Shown: piece after piece, positions 1-7,590 of the stretch
How the letters are laid out: each line of letters starts with the position of its first letter
Numbering within the stretch: position 1 is the first letter of the stretch
Notes under the pieces: model-generated
What the model was told of the DNA's origin: nothing
What the model saw: the letters and a program-made list of their open reading frames with translations, nothing else
The model's database searches: none
Assembly (NCBI RefSeq): GCF_026341775.1
Contig: NZ_JAPEOB010000002.1
Span: 2,108,001 to 2,172,000 of the forward strand
From: Streptomyces sp. NBC_00654
GTDB lineage: Bacteria; Actinomycetota; Actinomycetes; Streptomycetales; Streptomycetaceae
DNA: 64,000 nucleotides
Direction of reading: 5' to 3'
Program-made: the position numbers and the translations under genes

Positions 1-1261
1 GCCGGCCGGGCGGTTCCGCACGGGCCAGTTGACGGATCAGCTCGTCCGCCGTGACCCCCGCCTTGCTGAACAGCACCCGGACCCCGCGCGGCGGGGCGAG
101 CAGTACCGGCACGGCCAGCTCCGCCCCGTCGAACACACAGGTCATCTCGGCGCCGGTCTGCGCCGCGAGCACCGAGAGACCGCCCAGCAGCCGCAACCGC
201 TGCTTCTCCAGCGGCATCTGCGGATATCCGGTCTTGGTGACGTTGTAGCCGTCCACGATCAGATGCGCCTGCGGCAGCGCGAGCAACTGGTCCAGGAGCG
301 CCGGGTCCGTCTCCGAAAGGGCCCTGGCGGCGATGTCCTTGGGCGACATCCGGCCCGGCTCCACCGCCTCGACGCCGTCGGCGGGACGGATCGTCGAGGG
401 CGGCAGCGCCAGTTCGCGGCGCAGCCCGCGGGCCGCGTCCAGCACCGTGTCGAGCAGCAGCCGCAGGCGCATGTCCTCGACGGAGCGCCCCTCCCTGGCC
501 GCCCTGCGGCTCGCCTCGACGGACGACTCCGCCTCGCCGAGCCGCGCCTTGAGCCGCCGCGACTCGCTCTCGGCCGCGGAGACCTGGGCGGCCGTCTCGG
601 CCCGCAGCGCGTCGGCCTCGGCCGCGCTCCGGCGCAGCGCCGCCTCGCTGCGCTTCACCTCGCTCTGCGCGCTGCGCAGTTTGCGGTGGAGGGACTCGGC
701 CTCCTTGCGGGCCGCGTCCAGCTCGGCGCGCAGCCTCTCCGTCTCGCTCCTGGTCAGCGCCCGCGCCTGGGCCAGTTCCTCGCGCAGCCGGTCCAGCTCG
801 CGCCGGGTCTCCTCGTCGGCCCGTTCCGCGTCGGCGCGCTGGACCTCCTCGCCGGCGGCCTCTACCAGCTTGACCCAGCCGGCCGGGCGCAGCACATAGG
901 CGGCCGCGGCCACATCGACGGGATCGGCGGCGGCGGGCGGCGCGCCCGCCTCCAGCGCACCGGCCAGCTCGGGCTGGGCCTGGGCGATCCGCTCGCCGAT
1001 GCGCTGCCGGAACAGCGGATCGCTCGCCAGGGCGGCCGCCATCGCGTTCCCGGCGAACTTGGCACGCCGGGTCGGGGTGAAACGGGCGTACTGCCGCAGC
1101 TGGGCGGGCAGTTCGCTGACCGTCAGGCCGCCGAAGGCGTCCGCGACCAGCGCGACGACCCGCCGCCGTACGCCCTCGGGCAGCGGGCGGTCGAGCACCT
1201 CGACGGCACCGTCGTCGGCCGCATCGGCCGGTTCGGCGCCGTTAGTCGGCTGCTCCACCAT
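1..1261 (-). CDS. NYN-domain RNA-binding/nuclease-like protein (3' end cut by window)
   Basis: The reading frame runs leftward off the window, so the C-terminus is missing; about 420 codons are visible. The start is ATG at 1261 (MVEQPTNGAEPAD). Residues ~25-100 form a helical N-terminal domain. Residues ~115-220 are a long Ala/Glu/Arg-rich coiled coil (many EAE, RRE, LRAE heptads). The C-terminal part contains LIVDGYNVTKTGYP followed by ETDP/EKQRLRLL and CVFDGAELAVP, the acidic motifs of a NYN (Nedd4-BP1/YacP-like) PIN-type nuclease domain. YacP-like NYN proteins are linked to RNA processing. A role in RNA decay is inferred from the fold; the substrate is unknown. Confidence 0.85.
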   Translation of the reverse strand, partial: MVEQPTNGAEPADAADDGAVEVLDRPLPEGVRRRVVALVADAFGGLTVSELPAQLRQYARFTPTRRAKFAGNAMAAALASDPLFRQRIGERIAQAQPELAGALEAGAPPAAADPVDVAAAAYVLRPAGWVKLVEAAGEEVQRADAERADEETRRELDRLREELAQARALTRSETERLRAELDAARKEAESLHRKLRSAQSEVKRSEAALRRSAAEADALRAETAAQVSAAESESRRLKARLGEAESSVEASRRAAREGRSVEDMRLRLLLDTVLDAARGLRRELALPPSTIRPADGVEAVEPGRMSPKDIAARALSETDPALLDQLLALPQAHLIVDGYNVTKTGYPQMPLEKQRLRLLGGLSVLAAQTGAEMTCVFDGAELAVPVLLAPPRGVRVLFSKAGVTADELIRQLARAEPPGR

Positions 1262-1295
1262 CCGTCACCCCAAATTGTCTGTCCGGGCGGCCCCC

Positions 1296-1538
1296 TCAGG
1301 AGTCGGCACCAGGCCTGTCCACCAGTTCGATCTGGTCCACCGCGTTGCACCAACGACACCGGACCGACTCGATGGTCTCACTGACCACCTCGCGCTCCTC
1401 GACACTCGACTCCCCGGCCAGGTCGAGATGAACGTACTCGACGACCTTGGAGGACCTCGTCACATCGAAGCGAGTGAGATTGCCGCAGAGCGTGCAGCGC
1501 CAGCGAGTAGCGTCGGTCGGCTGGGGAACCGTCGTCAT
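1296..1538 (-). CDS. small zinc-ribbon protein
   Basis: An 80-residue protein starting MTTVPQPTDATRW. The ATG at 1538 is preceded by an AGAGGA Shine-Dalgarno 8 nt away; a start further upstream at 1571 is possible but has no better site. Two CxxC pairs (CTLC near residue 15 and CRWC near residue 61) can bind one zinc. They flank a hydrophobic/acidic middle segment with VVEYVHLDLAG. It lies 34 bp upstream of the NYN gene on the same strand, so the two may be co-transcribed. I recognise it only as a conserved actinobacterial hypothetical; function unknown. Confidence 0.8.
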   Translation of the reverse strand: MTTVPQPTDATRWRCTLCGNLTRFDVTRSSKVVEYVHLDLAGESSVEEREVVSETIESVRCRWCNAVDQIELVDRPGADS

Positions 1539-1737
1539 CGTTGCGTCCTCTTTCGTCGTTCGTCCGTCCACCGGGCCTCGGCCGCGCGCGGCCGGGTCCC
1601 GTGCTGTCCTGTCCCAAGGATCTCGCGGTGCGCCGTCGAACTGCGGAAGTCCTGGCGCAACCCTACGGCCTCGCGTATACCCATCGGCACGGCGAGGCGC
1701 TCTGTCCGCTTCTCCACCGGTGCGTCATGCTCTGTGC

Positions 1738-2475
1738 ATGATCGATTGGCGGGACAGGGCCGCAAGAATCCGGGCCGCGGCCGCGGCCGGCGGCGCTCCG
1801 GTCACCTACGGACTGATCGCGCTGAGCTGCGCCGTCTTCCTGGTCAGCCCGCTGTCCGGGTTCAGCCCCGGCTACGGCACCGGCGACACCCTGCTCGCCG
1901 CGCAGGCCGCGTACTTCGAGCGGTGGGGCGTCATCCCCGCCGAGCTGTGGGACGGCTCCGCGCACGCGACGCTCACCCCGCTCACCGCCCTGTTCGTGCA
2001 CGGGAGCTGGCTGCACCTGCTGGGCAACCTGCTCTTTCTGTACGTGTTCGGCGCGATGACCGAGGAACGGATGGGCCGCCTGGAGTTCACGTTCTTCTAT
2101 CTCGGCTGCGGCTATCTGGCGCTGGTCTGCTTCGCGGCGACGCACGCCGGGTCCGACCAGACCCTGGTCGGCGCGTCGGGGGCGATCTCCGCCGTGCTCG
2201 GCGCGTTCCTCCGCCTCTTCCCCAGGGCCCGGGTCACCAGCCTCTTCCCGTTCCTCTTCTTCCTGCCGCTGCGTTTCCCCGCCTGGATCGTGCTGATCTT
2301 CTGGTTCGTCCTGCAGTGGCTGGCCGCCCGGGCCGCGGGCAGCGGCCCCGGAGTCGCGTATCTGGCGCATGTGGCGGGGTTCGCCGCCGGGTTCCTCTAC
2401 GCCTGGGGACGCTGTCGGGGTGGGGCTAGAGTAAAGAGTCCCACCACGGCCACCGAGGGAGAAAGCCAGCCGTGA
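1738..2475 (+). CDS. rhomboid family intramembrane serine protease
   Basis: A 245-residue multi-pass membrane protein. It shows the rhomboid signatures in order: H88 with HLLGN (92-97), the nucleophile Ser147 in GASG (145-148) and the catalytic His211 in AHVAGFAAG. About six hydrophobic segments are visible, matching the basic six-helix rhomboid core. I chose ATG 1738 (MIDWRDRAARIR) because the frame upstream reads like non-coding sequence. The stop codon overlaps the GTG of the next gene by 4 bp, so the two are probably translationally coupled. The substrate is unknown. Confidence 0.9.
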   Translation: MIDWRDRAARIRAAAAAGGAPVTYGLIALSCAVFLVSPLSGFSPGYGTGDTLLAAQAAYFERWGVIPAELWDGSAHATLTPLTALFVHGSWLHLLGNLLFLYVFGAMTEERMGRLEFTFFYLGCGYLALVCFAATHAGSDQTLVGASGAISAVLGAFLRLFPRARVTSLFPFLFFLPLRFPAWIVLIFWFVLQWLAARAAGSGPGVAYLAHVAGFAAGFLYAWGRCRGGARVKSPTTATEGESQP

Positions 2476-2753
2476 TCACCGCGATCGTGCTCATCAAGAC
2501 CAGCGTGGACCGGATTCCCGAGATCGCCGAGGCCGTCGCCGCGCTGGACAGCGTCAGCGAGGTCTTCTCCGTCACCGGTACGTACGACCTGATCGCCATG
2601 GTCCGGGTGGCCAAGCACGACGATCTCGCCGATGTCATCCCCGGCCGGATCAGCAAGATCCCGGGCGTCGAGGGGACCGACACCCATGTGGCGTTCCGTA
2701 CGTACTCCCAGCACGACCTGGAGGCGGCCTTCGCCATCGGCCTGGACGCGTAA
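2472..2753 (+). CDS. Lrp/AsnC ligand-binding (RAM) domain protein without HTH
   Basis: A 93-residue protein starting GTG (MITAIVLIKTSVDRIPE). The whole length matches the C-terminal alpha/beta ligand-sensing (RAM/SAM) domain of Lrp/AsnC regulators: VFSVTGTYDLIAMVRV and IPGVEGTDTHVAFRTYSQHD. There is no DNA-binding helix-turn-helix. Such stand-alone RAM proteins bind amino acids or small effectors and can form oligomers with full-length regulators. The start overlaps the rhomboid stop (GTGA), and a strong terminator follows. The ligand is not deducible. Confidence 0.9.
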   Translation: MITAIVLIKTSVDRIPEIAEAVAALDSVSEVFSVTGTYDLIAMVRVAKHDDLADVIPGRISKIPGVEGTDTHVAFRTYSQHDLEAAFAIGLDA

Positions 2754-2762
2754 GCGGCGGGT

Positions 2763-2812
2763 ACGGCTTCGGCCGGGTACGGGGCAGCCGCCCGGTACCC
2801 GGCCGAAGCCGT
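2763..2812 (+). terminator. intrinsic terminator after the rhomboid/Lrp-like pair
   Basis: Perfect 18-bp inverted repeat (arms 2763-2780 and 2795-2812, 14-nt loop) starting 10 bp after the Lrp-like stop and just before the convergent aminotransferase stop at 2835. It can serve both strands. There is no long T tract, as is usual in Streptomyces. Confidence 0.8.
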
Positions 2813-2834
2813 TTCGCGTACCCGTGTCCGCGGG

Positions 2835-4211
2835 TCAGACCTGCGCCGCACCCCGGTCCGGGACGCAGCGGCCGCCCTCGGTGCGGTACTTCCACTGGGC
2901 GCCCTCGCGGACCAGTTCCCCCACCGCCCGTACGAAGCGCTCGATGTGCTCGTCCGGCGTACCGGCACCGAAGCTGACCCGGATGGCGTTCAGCGAGCGC
3001 TCGCCCGGCTCGGCTTCCGGAGCGCCGCACTCCCCCGGGTCCTGCGGGTCGCTGCCCAGCAGCGTGCGGACCAGCGGGTGGGCGCAGAACAGACCGTCGC
3101 GGACGCCGATGCCGTACTCGGCGGAGAGCGCGGCGGCGAAGTGCGAGCTGTTCCAGCCCTCCACCACGAACGAGATGACGCCGACCCGCGGGGCGTCGTC
3201 GCCGAACAGCGAGAGCACCTTGACCTCGGGGACCTCCGCGAGTCCCCCGCGGACCCGGGCGACGAGCCGCTGCTCACGGGCGACCAGGTCGTCGAAGCCG
3301 GCCTCGGTCAGCGCCTTGCAGGCGGAGGCGATGGAGTAGACGCCGATGACATTGGGCGAACCGGCCTCGTGACGGGCCGCGGTGGTGTGCCAGTCCACGT
3401 CCACGCCGCCGTCGGTGCGCCGGGCGACCTTGCGGGAGGCACCGCCGCCGGCCAGGTAGGGCTCGGCCTCCTGGAGCCAGTCGGCGCGGCCCGCGAGGAC
3501 ACCGGAGCCGAACGGCGCGTACAGCTTGTGTCCGGAGAAGGCGACCCAGTCGACGTCCAGCCCGGCGATGTCCACGGGGTGGTGCGGGGCGAGCTGGGCG
3601 GCGTCCAGGACGATCCGGGCACCGTGCGCGTGGGCGGCGGCGGCCAGTTCCTTCACGGGCCACAGCTCACCGGTGACGTTGGAGGCGCCGGTGACGCAGA
3701 CCAGGGCCGGGCCGTAGGGGTCGCGGTCGGCGAGCGCCCGCTCCAGGGTCTCGACCGCCTGGGCCGGGGTGCGCGGCGCGTTGAGGTAGGTGACCCGGGC
3801 GTCGCGCCAGGGCAGCAGGGAGGCGTGGTGCTCGGTCTCGTACACGAACACCTGGCAGTCGGCGGGGAGTACGGCGGCCAGCAGGTTGAGCGAGTCCGTG
3901 GTCGAGCGGGTGAAGATCACCTGGTCCTCGGCCCGGCAGCCGAGGAACTCCGCGACGACGGCGCGGCTGTTCTCGAACAGGTCGGTGGAGAGCTGCGAAA
4001 GGTATCCGGCGCCGCGGTGGACGCTGCCGTAGTACGGGGCGTACGCGGCGACGTCGTCCCACACCCGCTGGAGCGCCGGGGCACTCGCCGCGTAGTCGAG
4101 GGCCGCGTAGGTGACCTCTCCACCCGTGACCAGCGGAACAGTGACGTTCTCCCCCAGAACCGGCAGAGGGGCACAAAGGGAACGATCGGTGGCAGCGGTG
4201 GAGACAGACAT
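2835..4211 (-). CDS. SufS-like class V aminotransferase / C-S lyase under SAM-IV control
   Basis: 458 residues, starting MSVSTAATDRSL; the ATG at 4211 has GGGAG six nt upstream. It is a fold-type I PLP enzyme of the class V family. The PLP lysine is K229 in FSGHKLYAPFGSG, the PLP-phosphate/pyridine ligands lie in TRSTTDSLN (101-109) and LDAAQLAPH (202-210), and the C-terminal GVRDGLFCAHPL (C376) is at the position of the persulfide-forming Cys of SufS-type desulfurases. The family members release sulfur from cysteine or cleave C-S bonds. The long leader contains a SAM-IV riboswitch, so a role in methionine/sulfur metabolism is likely. The exact substrate is unknown. Confidence 0.85.
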   Translation of the reverse strand: MSVSTAATDRSLCAPLPVLGENVTVPLVTGGEVTYAALDYAASAPALQRVWDDVAAYAPYYGSVHRGAGYLSQLSTDLFENSRAVVAEFLGCRAEDQVIFTRSTTDSLNLLAAVLPADCQVFVYETEHHASLLPWRDARVTYLNAPRTPAQAVETLERALADRDPYGPALVCVTGASNVTGELWPVKELAAAAHAHGARIVLDAAQLAPHHPVDIAGLDVDWVAFSGHKLYAPFGSGVLAGRADWLQEAEPYLAGGGASRKVARRTDGGVDVDWHTTAARHEAGSPNVIGVYSIASACKALTEAGFDDLVAREQRLVARVRGGLAEVPEVKVLSLFGDDAPRVGVISFVVEGWNSSHFAAALSAEYGIGVRDGLFCAHPLVRTLLGSDPQDPGECGAPEAEPGERSLNAIRVSFGAGTPDEHIERFVRAVGELVREGAQWKYRTEGGRCVPDRGAAQV

Positions 4212-4309
4212 GGCGAACTCCCGTAACAGGCAGGCGAAATCCATGCGCCGGCGGATACGCGGCAGCGCAGGAGAGGGGGAAAGAGGTGCGCGGAGAAGGG
4301 CGTCGAGCC

Positions 4310-4330
4310 CTATCGCATTCGCTTGCTCAC
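4310..4330 (-). other. candidate six-codon leader ORF (uORF) between riboswitch and aminotransferase
   Basis: A GTG (4330-4328) with a good AGGGAG site six nt upstream opens a frame reading V-S-K-R-M-R and a TAG stop, inside the leader between the SAM-IV aptamer and the aminotransferase start. Its Shine-Dalgarno lies in a short palindrome (TCCCTAGGGA), so its translation could respond to the upstream RNA fold. This is a candidate only: six codons cannot be judged by codon statistics. Confidence 0.35.
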
Positions 4331-4380
4331 AAGAGGCTCCCTAGGGACCAGGACCCCGGGGGTTGGCATACAACGATGCC

Positions 4381-4506
4381 GAGGGGCCCGCGCTTGCCGC
4401 AGACCTCGCTGCCTACGGCCTGGTCTTCACCCGGGGCACCCCGCCACGGACGGAGGGTTGCCGGACAGCGGGCCGGGGCCGTAGTCGCTGTCACTCATGA
4501 CCTGCG
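4381..4506 (-). ncRNA. SAM-IV riboswitch
   Basis: Read on the minus strand, the leader holds the SAM-IV aptamer signature: GGTCATGAGTGACAGCGA at the 5' side, then GCTGTCCGGCAACCCTCC, GGGGTGCCCCGGGTGA, GACC closing P1 (4422-4425 pairs with 4499-4502) and the 3' element GGCAAGCGCGGGCC. These follow the published SAM-IV consensus from Actinomycetales, which binds S-adenosylmethionine with a core like SAM-I. It sits about 170 nt upstream of the class V aminotransferase start, so it most likely lowers expression of that gene when SAM is plentiful. Two further short hairpins follow the aptamer (4365-4380 and around 4338-4347). Confidence 0.88.
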
Positions 4507-4537
4507 CAGCATCTTGCCATACGTACCGGCATGCGCA

Positions 4538-4568
4538 AGGGCGCGGTCCGTCATCCGGACCGCGCCCT
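4538..4568 (-). terminator. hairpin terminator downstream of trpD
   Basis: Perfect 13-bp stem (4538-4550 with 4556-4568, loop TCATC), located between the trpD 3' end and the SAM-IV leader on the same strand. The MITE-like element now separates it from trpD by about 185 bp, so it was probably directly behind trpD before the insertion. Confidence 0.7.
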
Positions 4569-4589
4569 CGGCCACACTTTCCGCGTTCA

Positions 4590-4752
4590 GAGCCTGTCGG
4601 GTGGCCTTCGATCGGCGAGTGGACGCGGCATGGTGCGTGCGATTCCAAGGCGCCGGGATGGCCTCGTAGCGGAGCTACCAGGGCATTTCGGCAACGCCGG
4701 AAGCGTGCGTGCCAGGGCGTGGCCACCCGATCAGAGGTCACCCGACAGGCTC
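4590..4752. mobile_element. MITE-like inverted-repeat element (163 bp) at the trpD stop codon
   Basis: Perfect 14-bp terminal inverted repeats (GAGCCTGTCGGGTG at 4590-4603 and its complement at 4739-4752) flanked by a 3-bp direct repeat TCA (4587-4589 and 4753-4755). The interior is also imperfectly self-complementary, with a GTAGC..GCTAC centre near 4655-4675, so the whole unit could fold into one long hairpin. There is no transposase ORF. Short TIRs with a TNA target duplication are like IS5-family (IS1031-type) elements, so a non-autonomous MITE is the best reading. The right-hand TCA is the complement of the trpD TGA stop, which the insertion preserved. Confidence 0.75.
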
Positions 4753-5817
4753 TCAGGCGTTGCTGGCCGCCACCCAGCGCTCCAGCGCCCGCTTGGCCGC
4801 ACCGGAGTCGACCGAGGCGGCGGCCTCGGCGGTCTTCGCCGTGATCCGCTCGTTCAGCGTGCCCTCGCCCTGGTCCAGCGCGACCAGGGCCGCGGCCGCG
4901 TTGAGCAGCACGGCATCGCGTACGGGCCCCCGCTCACCGTCCAGCAGCCGGCGGGCGACATCGGCGTTGTACGAGGCGTCGGCCCCCCGCAGTGCCTCGA
5001 CCGGCACCAGTTCCAGGCCCACGTCGCGCGGGTCGAAGGCCTCCTCGCGCACCCGGCCGTCGCGGACCACCCAGACCCGTGAGGTGGCGGTGGTCGTCAG
5101 CTCGTCGAGGCCGTCGTCACCGCGGAAGACCAGGGCCGAGTTGCCCCGGTCGGCGAGCACGCCCGCGACGATGGGCGCCATCCGCGCGTCGGCGACACCG
5201 ACGGCCTGGGACCGCACCCGGGCCGGGTTGGTCAGCGGCCCCAGGATGTTGAAGGTGGTCTGCGCGCCCAGCTCCTTGCGGGCCTTGGCCGCGTACCGCA
5301 GGGCGGGGTGGAACTTCACGGCGAAGCAGAAGGTGATGCCCGCCTCCTCCGCCACCGCGACGACCCGCTGCGGGGAGAGGTCGAGGTTGACGCCCAGTTT
5401 CTCCAGTACGTCGGAGGAACCGCTGGCCGAGGAGGCGGCACGGTTGCCGTGCTTGACCACCTTGGCACCGGTGCCCGCGATGACGATCGCCGCCATCGTG
5501 GAGATGTTGACCGTCTTGGCCAGGTCCCCGCCGGTGCCGACGATGTCGACCGTGCGGCCCGGTACGTGAATGGTGTTGGCGTGCTCGTACATCGCCCGGA
5601 CGAGTCCGGAGACCTCGTCGACCGTCTCGCCCTTGGCGCGCAGCGCGACCGCGAAGCCGGCGATCTGCGCGTCGGTCGCCTCGCCGCTCATGATGCGGTC
5701 CATGGCCCAGGCGGTGTCGTCCGACGTGAGGTCCTCGCGGCGCAGCAGCGGGTTCAGCACGCCGGGCCAGGAACGGTCCGCCACGCTGTCGCCGCCGTTC
5801 GGGGTCACAACGTTCAT
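4753..5817 (-). CDS. trpD: anthranilate phosphoribosyltransferase
   Basis: 354 residues. It transfers the phosphoribosyl group of PRPP to anthranilate in tryptophan biosynthesis. Family motifs are present: [18 protein letters not shown] (PRPP loop, residues ~90-107), [17 protein letters not shown] (119-136), [16 protein letters not shown] and [13 protein letters not shown]. Length is normal for TrpD. The ATG at 5817 gives [17 protein letters not shown]. It is on its own rather than in a trp operon, next to the respiratory genes, the same placement as in mycobacteria. The stop codon TGA is shared with the target duplication of the adjacent MITE-like element. Confidence 0.95.
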   Translation of the reverse strand: MNVVTPNGGDSVADRSWPGVLNPLLRREDLTSDDTAWAMDRIMSGEATDAQIAGFAVALRAKGETVDEVSGLVRAMYEHANTIHVPGRTVDIVGTGGDLAKTVNISTMAAIVIAGTGAKVVKHGNRAASSASGSSDVLEKLGVNLDLSPQRVVAVAEEAGITFCFAVKFHPALRYAAKARKELGAQTTFNILGPLTNPARVRSQAVGVADARMAPIVAGVLADRGNSALVFRGDDGLDELTTTATSRVWVVRDGRVREEAFDPRDVGLELVPVEALRGADASYNADVARRLLDGERGPVRDAVLLNAAAALVALDQGEGTLNERITAKTAEAAASVDSGAAKRALERWVAASNA

Positions 5818-5886
5818 GGTCCGCTCCAGGGGTCCACAGCCGGTAAAGGGAATGGCTCCACCCTATCCAGCGCCGGGGACAGCGAA

Positions 5887-5915
5887 GAGCCCCGTCCATC
5901 GAATGGACGGGGCTC
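5887..5915 (-). terminator. terminator of the ctaE-qcrCAB operon
   Basis: Perfect 13-bp GC-rich stem (5887-5899 / 5903-5915, 3-nt loop) 26 bp beyond the qcrB stop and before the trpD start. Confidence 0.8.
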
Positions 5916-5940
5916 CCGCTGTGGCGATCAGTTCAGGCGA

Positions 5941-7590
5941 TCAGTGGTGACCGTGGCCGCTGGTGATCTCCTTGTACTCCTCGGCGGTGGGCTTGGCGAT
6001 CTGGTTGCCCTCGCCGTAGAGGCCCTTGCTGAGCTTGACGCGCAGCTTCTCCAGCAGGGAGACCTTCCGCTTGACGCCGTTCTCGTCGACCGCGGGGCCG
6101 ATCTCGGCCGGCTTGTACTGCTCGTGCGCCGTGAGCGTGTGCAGCTGGCCCTGGCTGAGCGGCTCGTGGATCTCGACGAACTCACCGTGCGGCAGGCGCT
6201 TGATGATGCCGGACTCACGTCCGTGCAGCACCTTCTCCTTGTCGCGGCGCTGGAGGCCGAGGCAGATCCGCTTGGTGACGATGAACGCGATGACCGGTCC
6301 GGCGAAGAAGAAGATCCGGACGAACCACGAGATGGCGTTCAGCGACAGGTGGAAGTGCGTGGCCCACAGGTCGTTGCCACCACCGACGAGGGCGATGAAG
6401 TACGCCGTGATCCAGGCGACGCCGAAGGCCGTACGGGTCGGGGCGTTGCGCGGGCGGTCCAGGATGTGGTGCTCGCGCTTGTCCCCGGTGATCCAGGACT
6501 CGAGGAACGGCCAGAGGGCGATCGCGCCGAGCATGACACCGAAGCCCACCAGAGGGATGAGCACACCCAGGACCAGCGTGTGGCCCCAGAGGTTGATCTC
6601 CCAGCCCGGCATCACGCGCACCAGACCCTCGGTGAAGCCCATGTACCAGTCGGGCTGGGCACCGGTGGAGACCTGGTCGATGCGGTACGGGCCGATGGCC
6701 CAGATCGGGTTGATCGAGGCGATGCCCCCGATCAGGGCGATGATGCCGAAGACCAGGAAGAAGAACCCTCCGGCCTTCGCCATGTACACCGGCAGCAGGG
6801 GCATGCCGACGACGTTCTTGTTGGTCCGGCCCGGACCCGCGAACTGCGTGTGCTTGTGGTAGAAGACCAGGATCAGGTGAGCGACCAGCAGACCGAGCAT
6901 GATGCCCGGCAGCAGCAGGATGTGGACCGAGTAGAACCGGGCCACGAAGTCGCCGCCGGGGAACTCTCCGCCGAACAGGAACATCGAGATGTACGTGCCC
7001 ACGATCGGCATGGACAGGATCGCGCCCTGGGTGAAGCGGACACCCGTACCGGAGAGCAGGTCGTCCGGCAGGGAGTAGCCGGTGAAGCCGGTGAACATGC
7101 CCAGCACGAACAGCAGGAAGCCGAACAGCCAGTTGATCTCACGCGGCTTGCGGAACGCACCCGTGAAGAAGACGCGCATCATGTGCACGAACATGGCGGC
7201 GAGGAAGATCAGCGCGGCCCAGTGGTGGATCTGCCGCATGAGCAGACCACCGCGGACGTCGAAGCTGATGTCCAGCGTCGAGGCGTAGGCCTCGGACATC
7301 CGGATGCCCTGCATCGGCTCGTACGAGCCGTGGTACACGACCTCGTTCATGCTCGGGTGGAAGAACAGCGTCAGATACACACCCGTGAGGATGATGATGA
7401 TGAAGCTGTAGAGCGCGACCTCACCGAGCATGAAGGACCAGTGGTCCGGGAAGATCTTGCGCATGTTGGCCTTGGCCAGGCTGTAGATGCCCAGCCGGCC
7501 GTCCGCCCAGTCGGCCACCCGCTCGCCGGCGGGCGCCTTGCGCTCGCTCGCCGCGTCAACGGTCGCTGTGTTGGTCGTCGAAGTACTCAT
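5941..7590 (-). CDS. qcrB: cytochrome bc1 complex cytochrome b subunit
   Basis: 549 residues, the long actinobacterial form of cytochrome b with an extended C-terminal tail. The protein has multiple membrane helices: the haem-bearing N-terminal cytochrome b half (~40-260), with the His-rich RQIHHWAALIFL and HILLLPGIMLGLLVAHL helices, and a C-terminal part with the quinol-site PEWY-like signature varied as QPDWYMGF. It forms the menaquinol-oxidising core of the bc1-aa3 supercomplex with QcrA and QcrC. Its ATG overlaps the qcrA stop by 4 bp (ATGA). The C-terminal ~120 residues are hydrophilic and cytoplasmic. Confidence 0.96.
   Translation of the reverse strand: MSTSTTNTATVDAASERKAPAGERVADWADGRLGIYSLAKANMRKIFPDHWSFMLGEVALYSFIIIILTGVYLTLFFHPSMNEVVYHGSYEPMQGIRMSEAYASTLDISFDVRGGLLMRQIHHWAALIFLAAMFVHMMRVFFTGAFRKPREINWLFGFLLFVLGMFTGFTGYSLPDDLLSGTGVRFTQGAILSMPIVGTYISMFLFGGEFPGGDFVARFYSVHILLLPGIMLGLLVAHLILVFYHKHTQFAGPGRTNKNVVGMPLLPVYMAKAGGFFFLVFGIIALIGGIASINPIWAIGPYRIDQVSTGAQPDWYMGFTEGLVRVMPGWEINLWGHTLVLGVLIPLVGFGVMLGAIALWPFLESWITGDKREHHILDRPRNAPTRTAFGVAWITAYFIALVGGGNDLWATHFHLSLNAISWFVRIFFFAGPVIAFIVTKRICLGLQRRDKEKVLHGRESGIIKRLPHGEFVEIHEPLSQGQLHTLTAHEQYKPAEIGPAVDENGVKRKVSLLEKLRVKLSKGLYGEGNQIAKPTAEEYKEITSGHGHH

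Noticed and set aside
4590..4752. Transposase fragment inside the MITE-like element
   Set aside because: Frames crossing it are continuations from outside; none shows transposase motifs.
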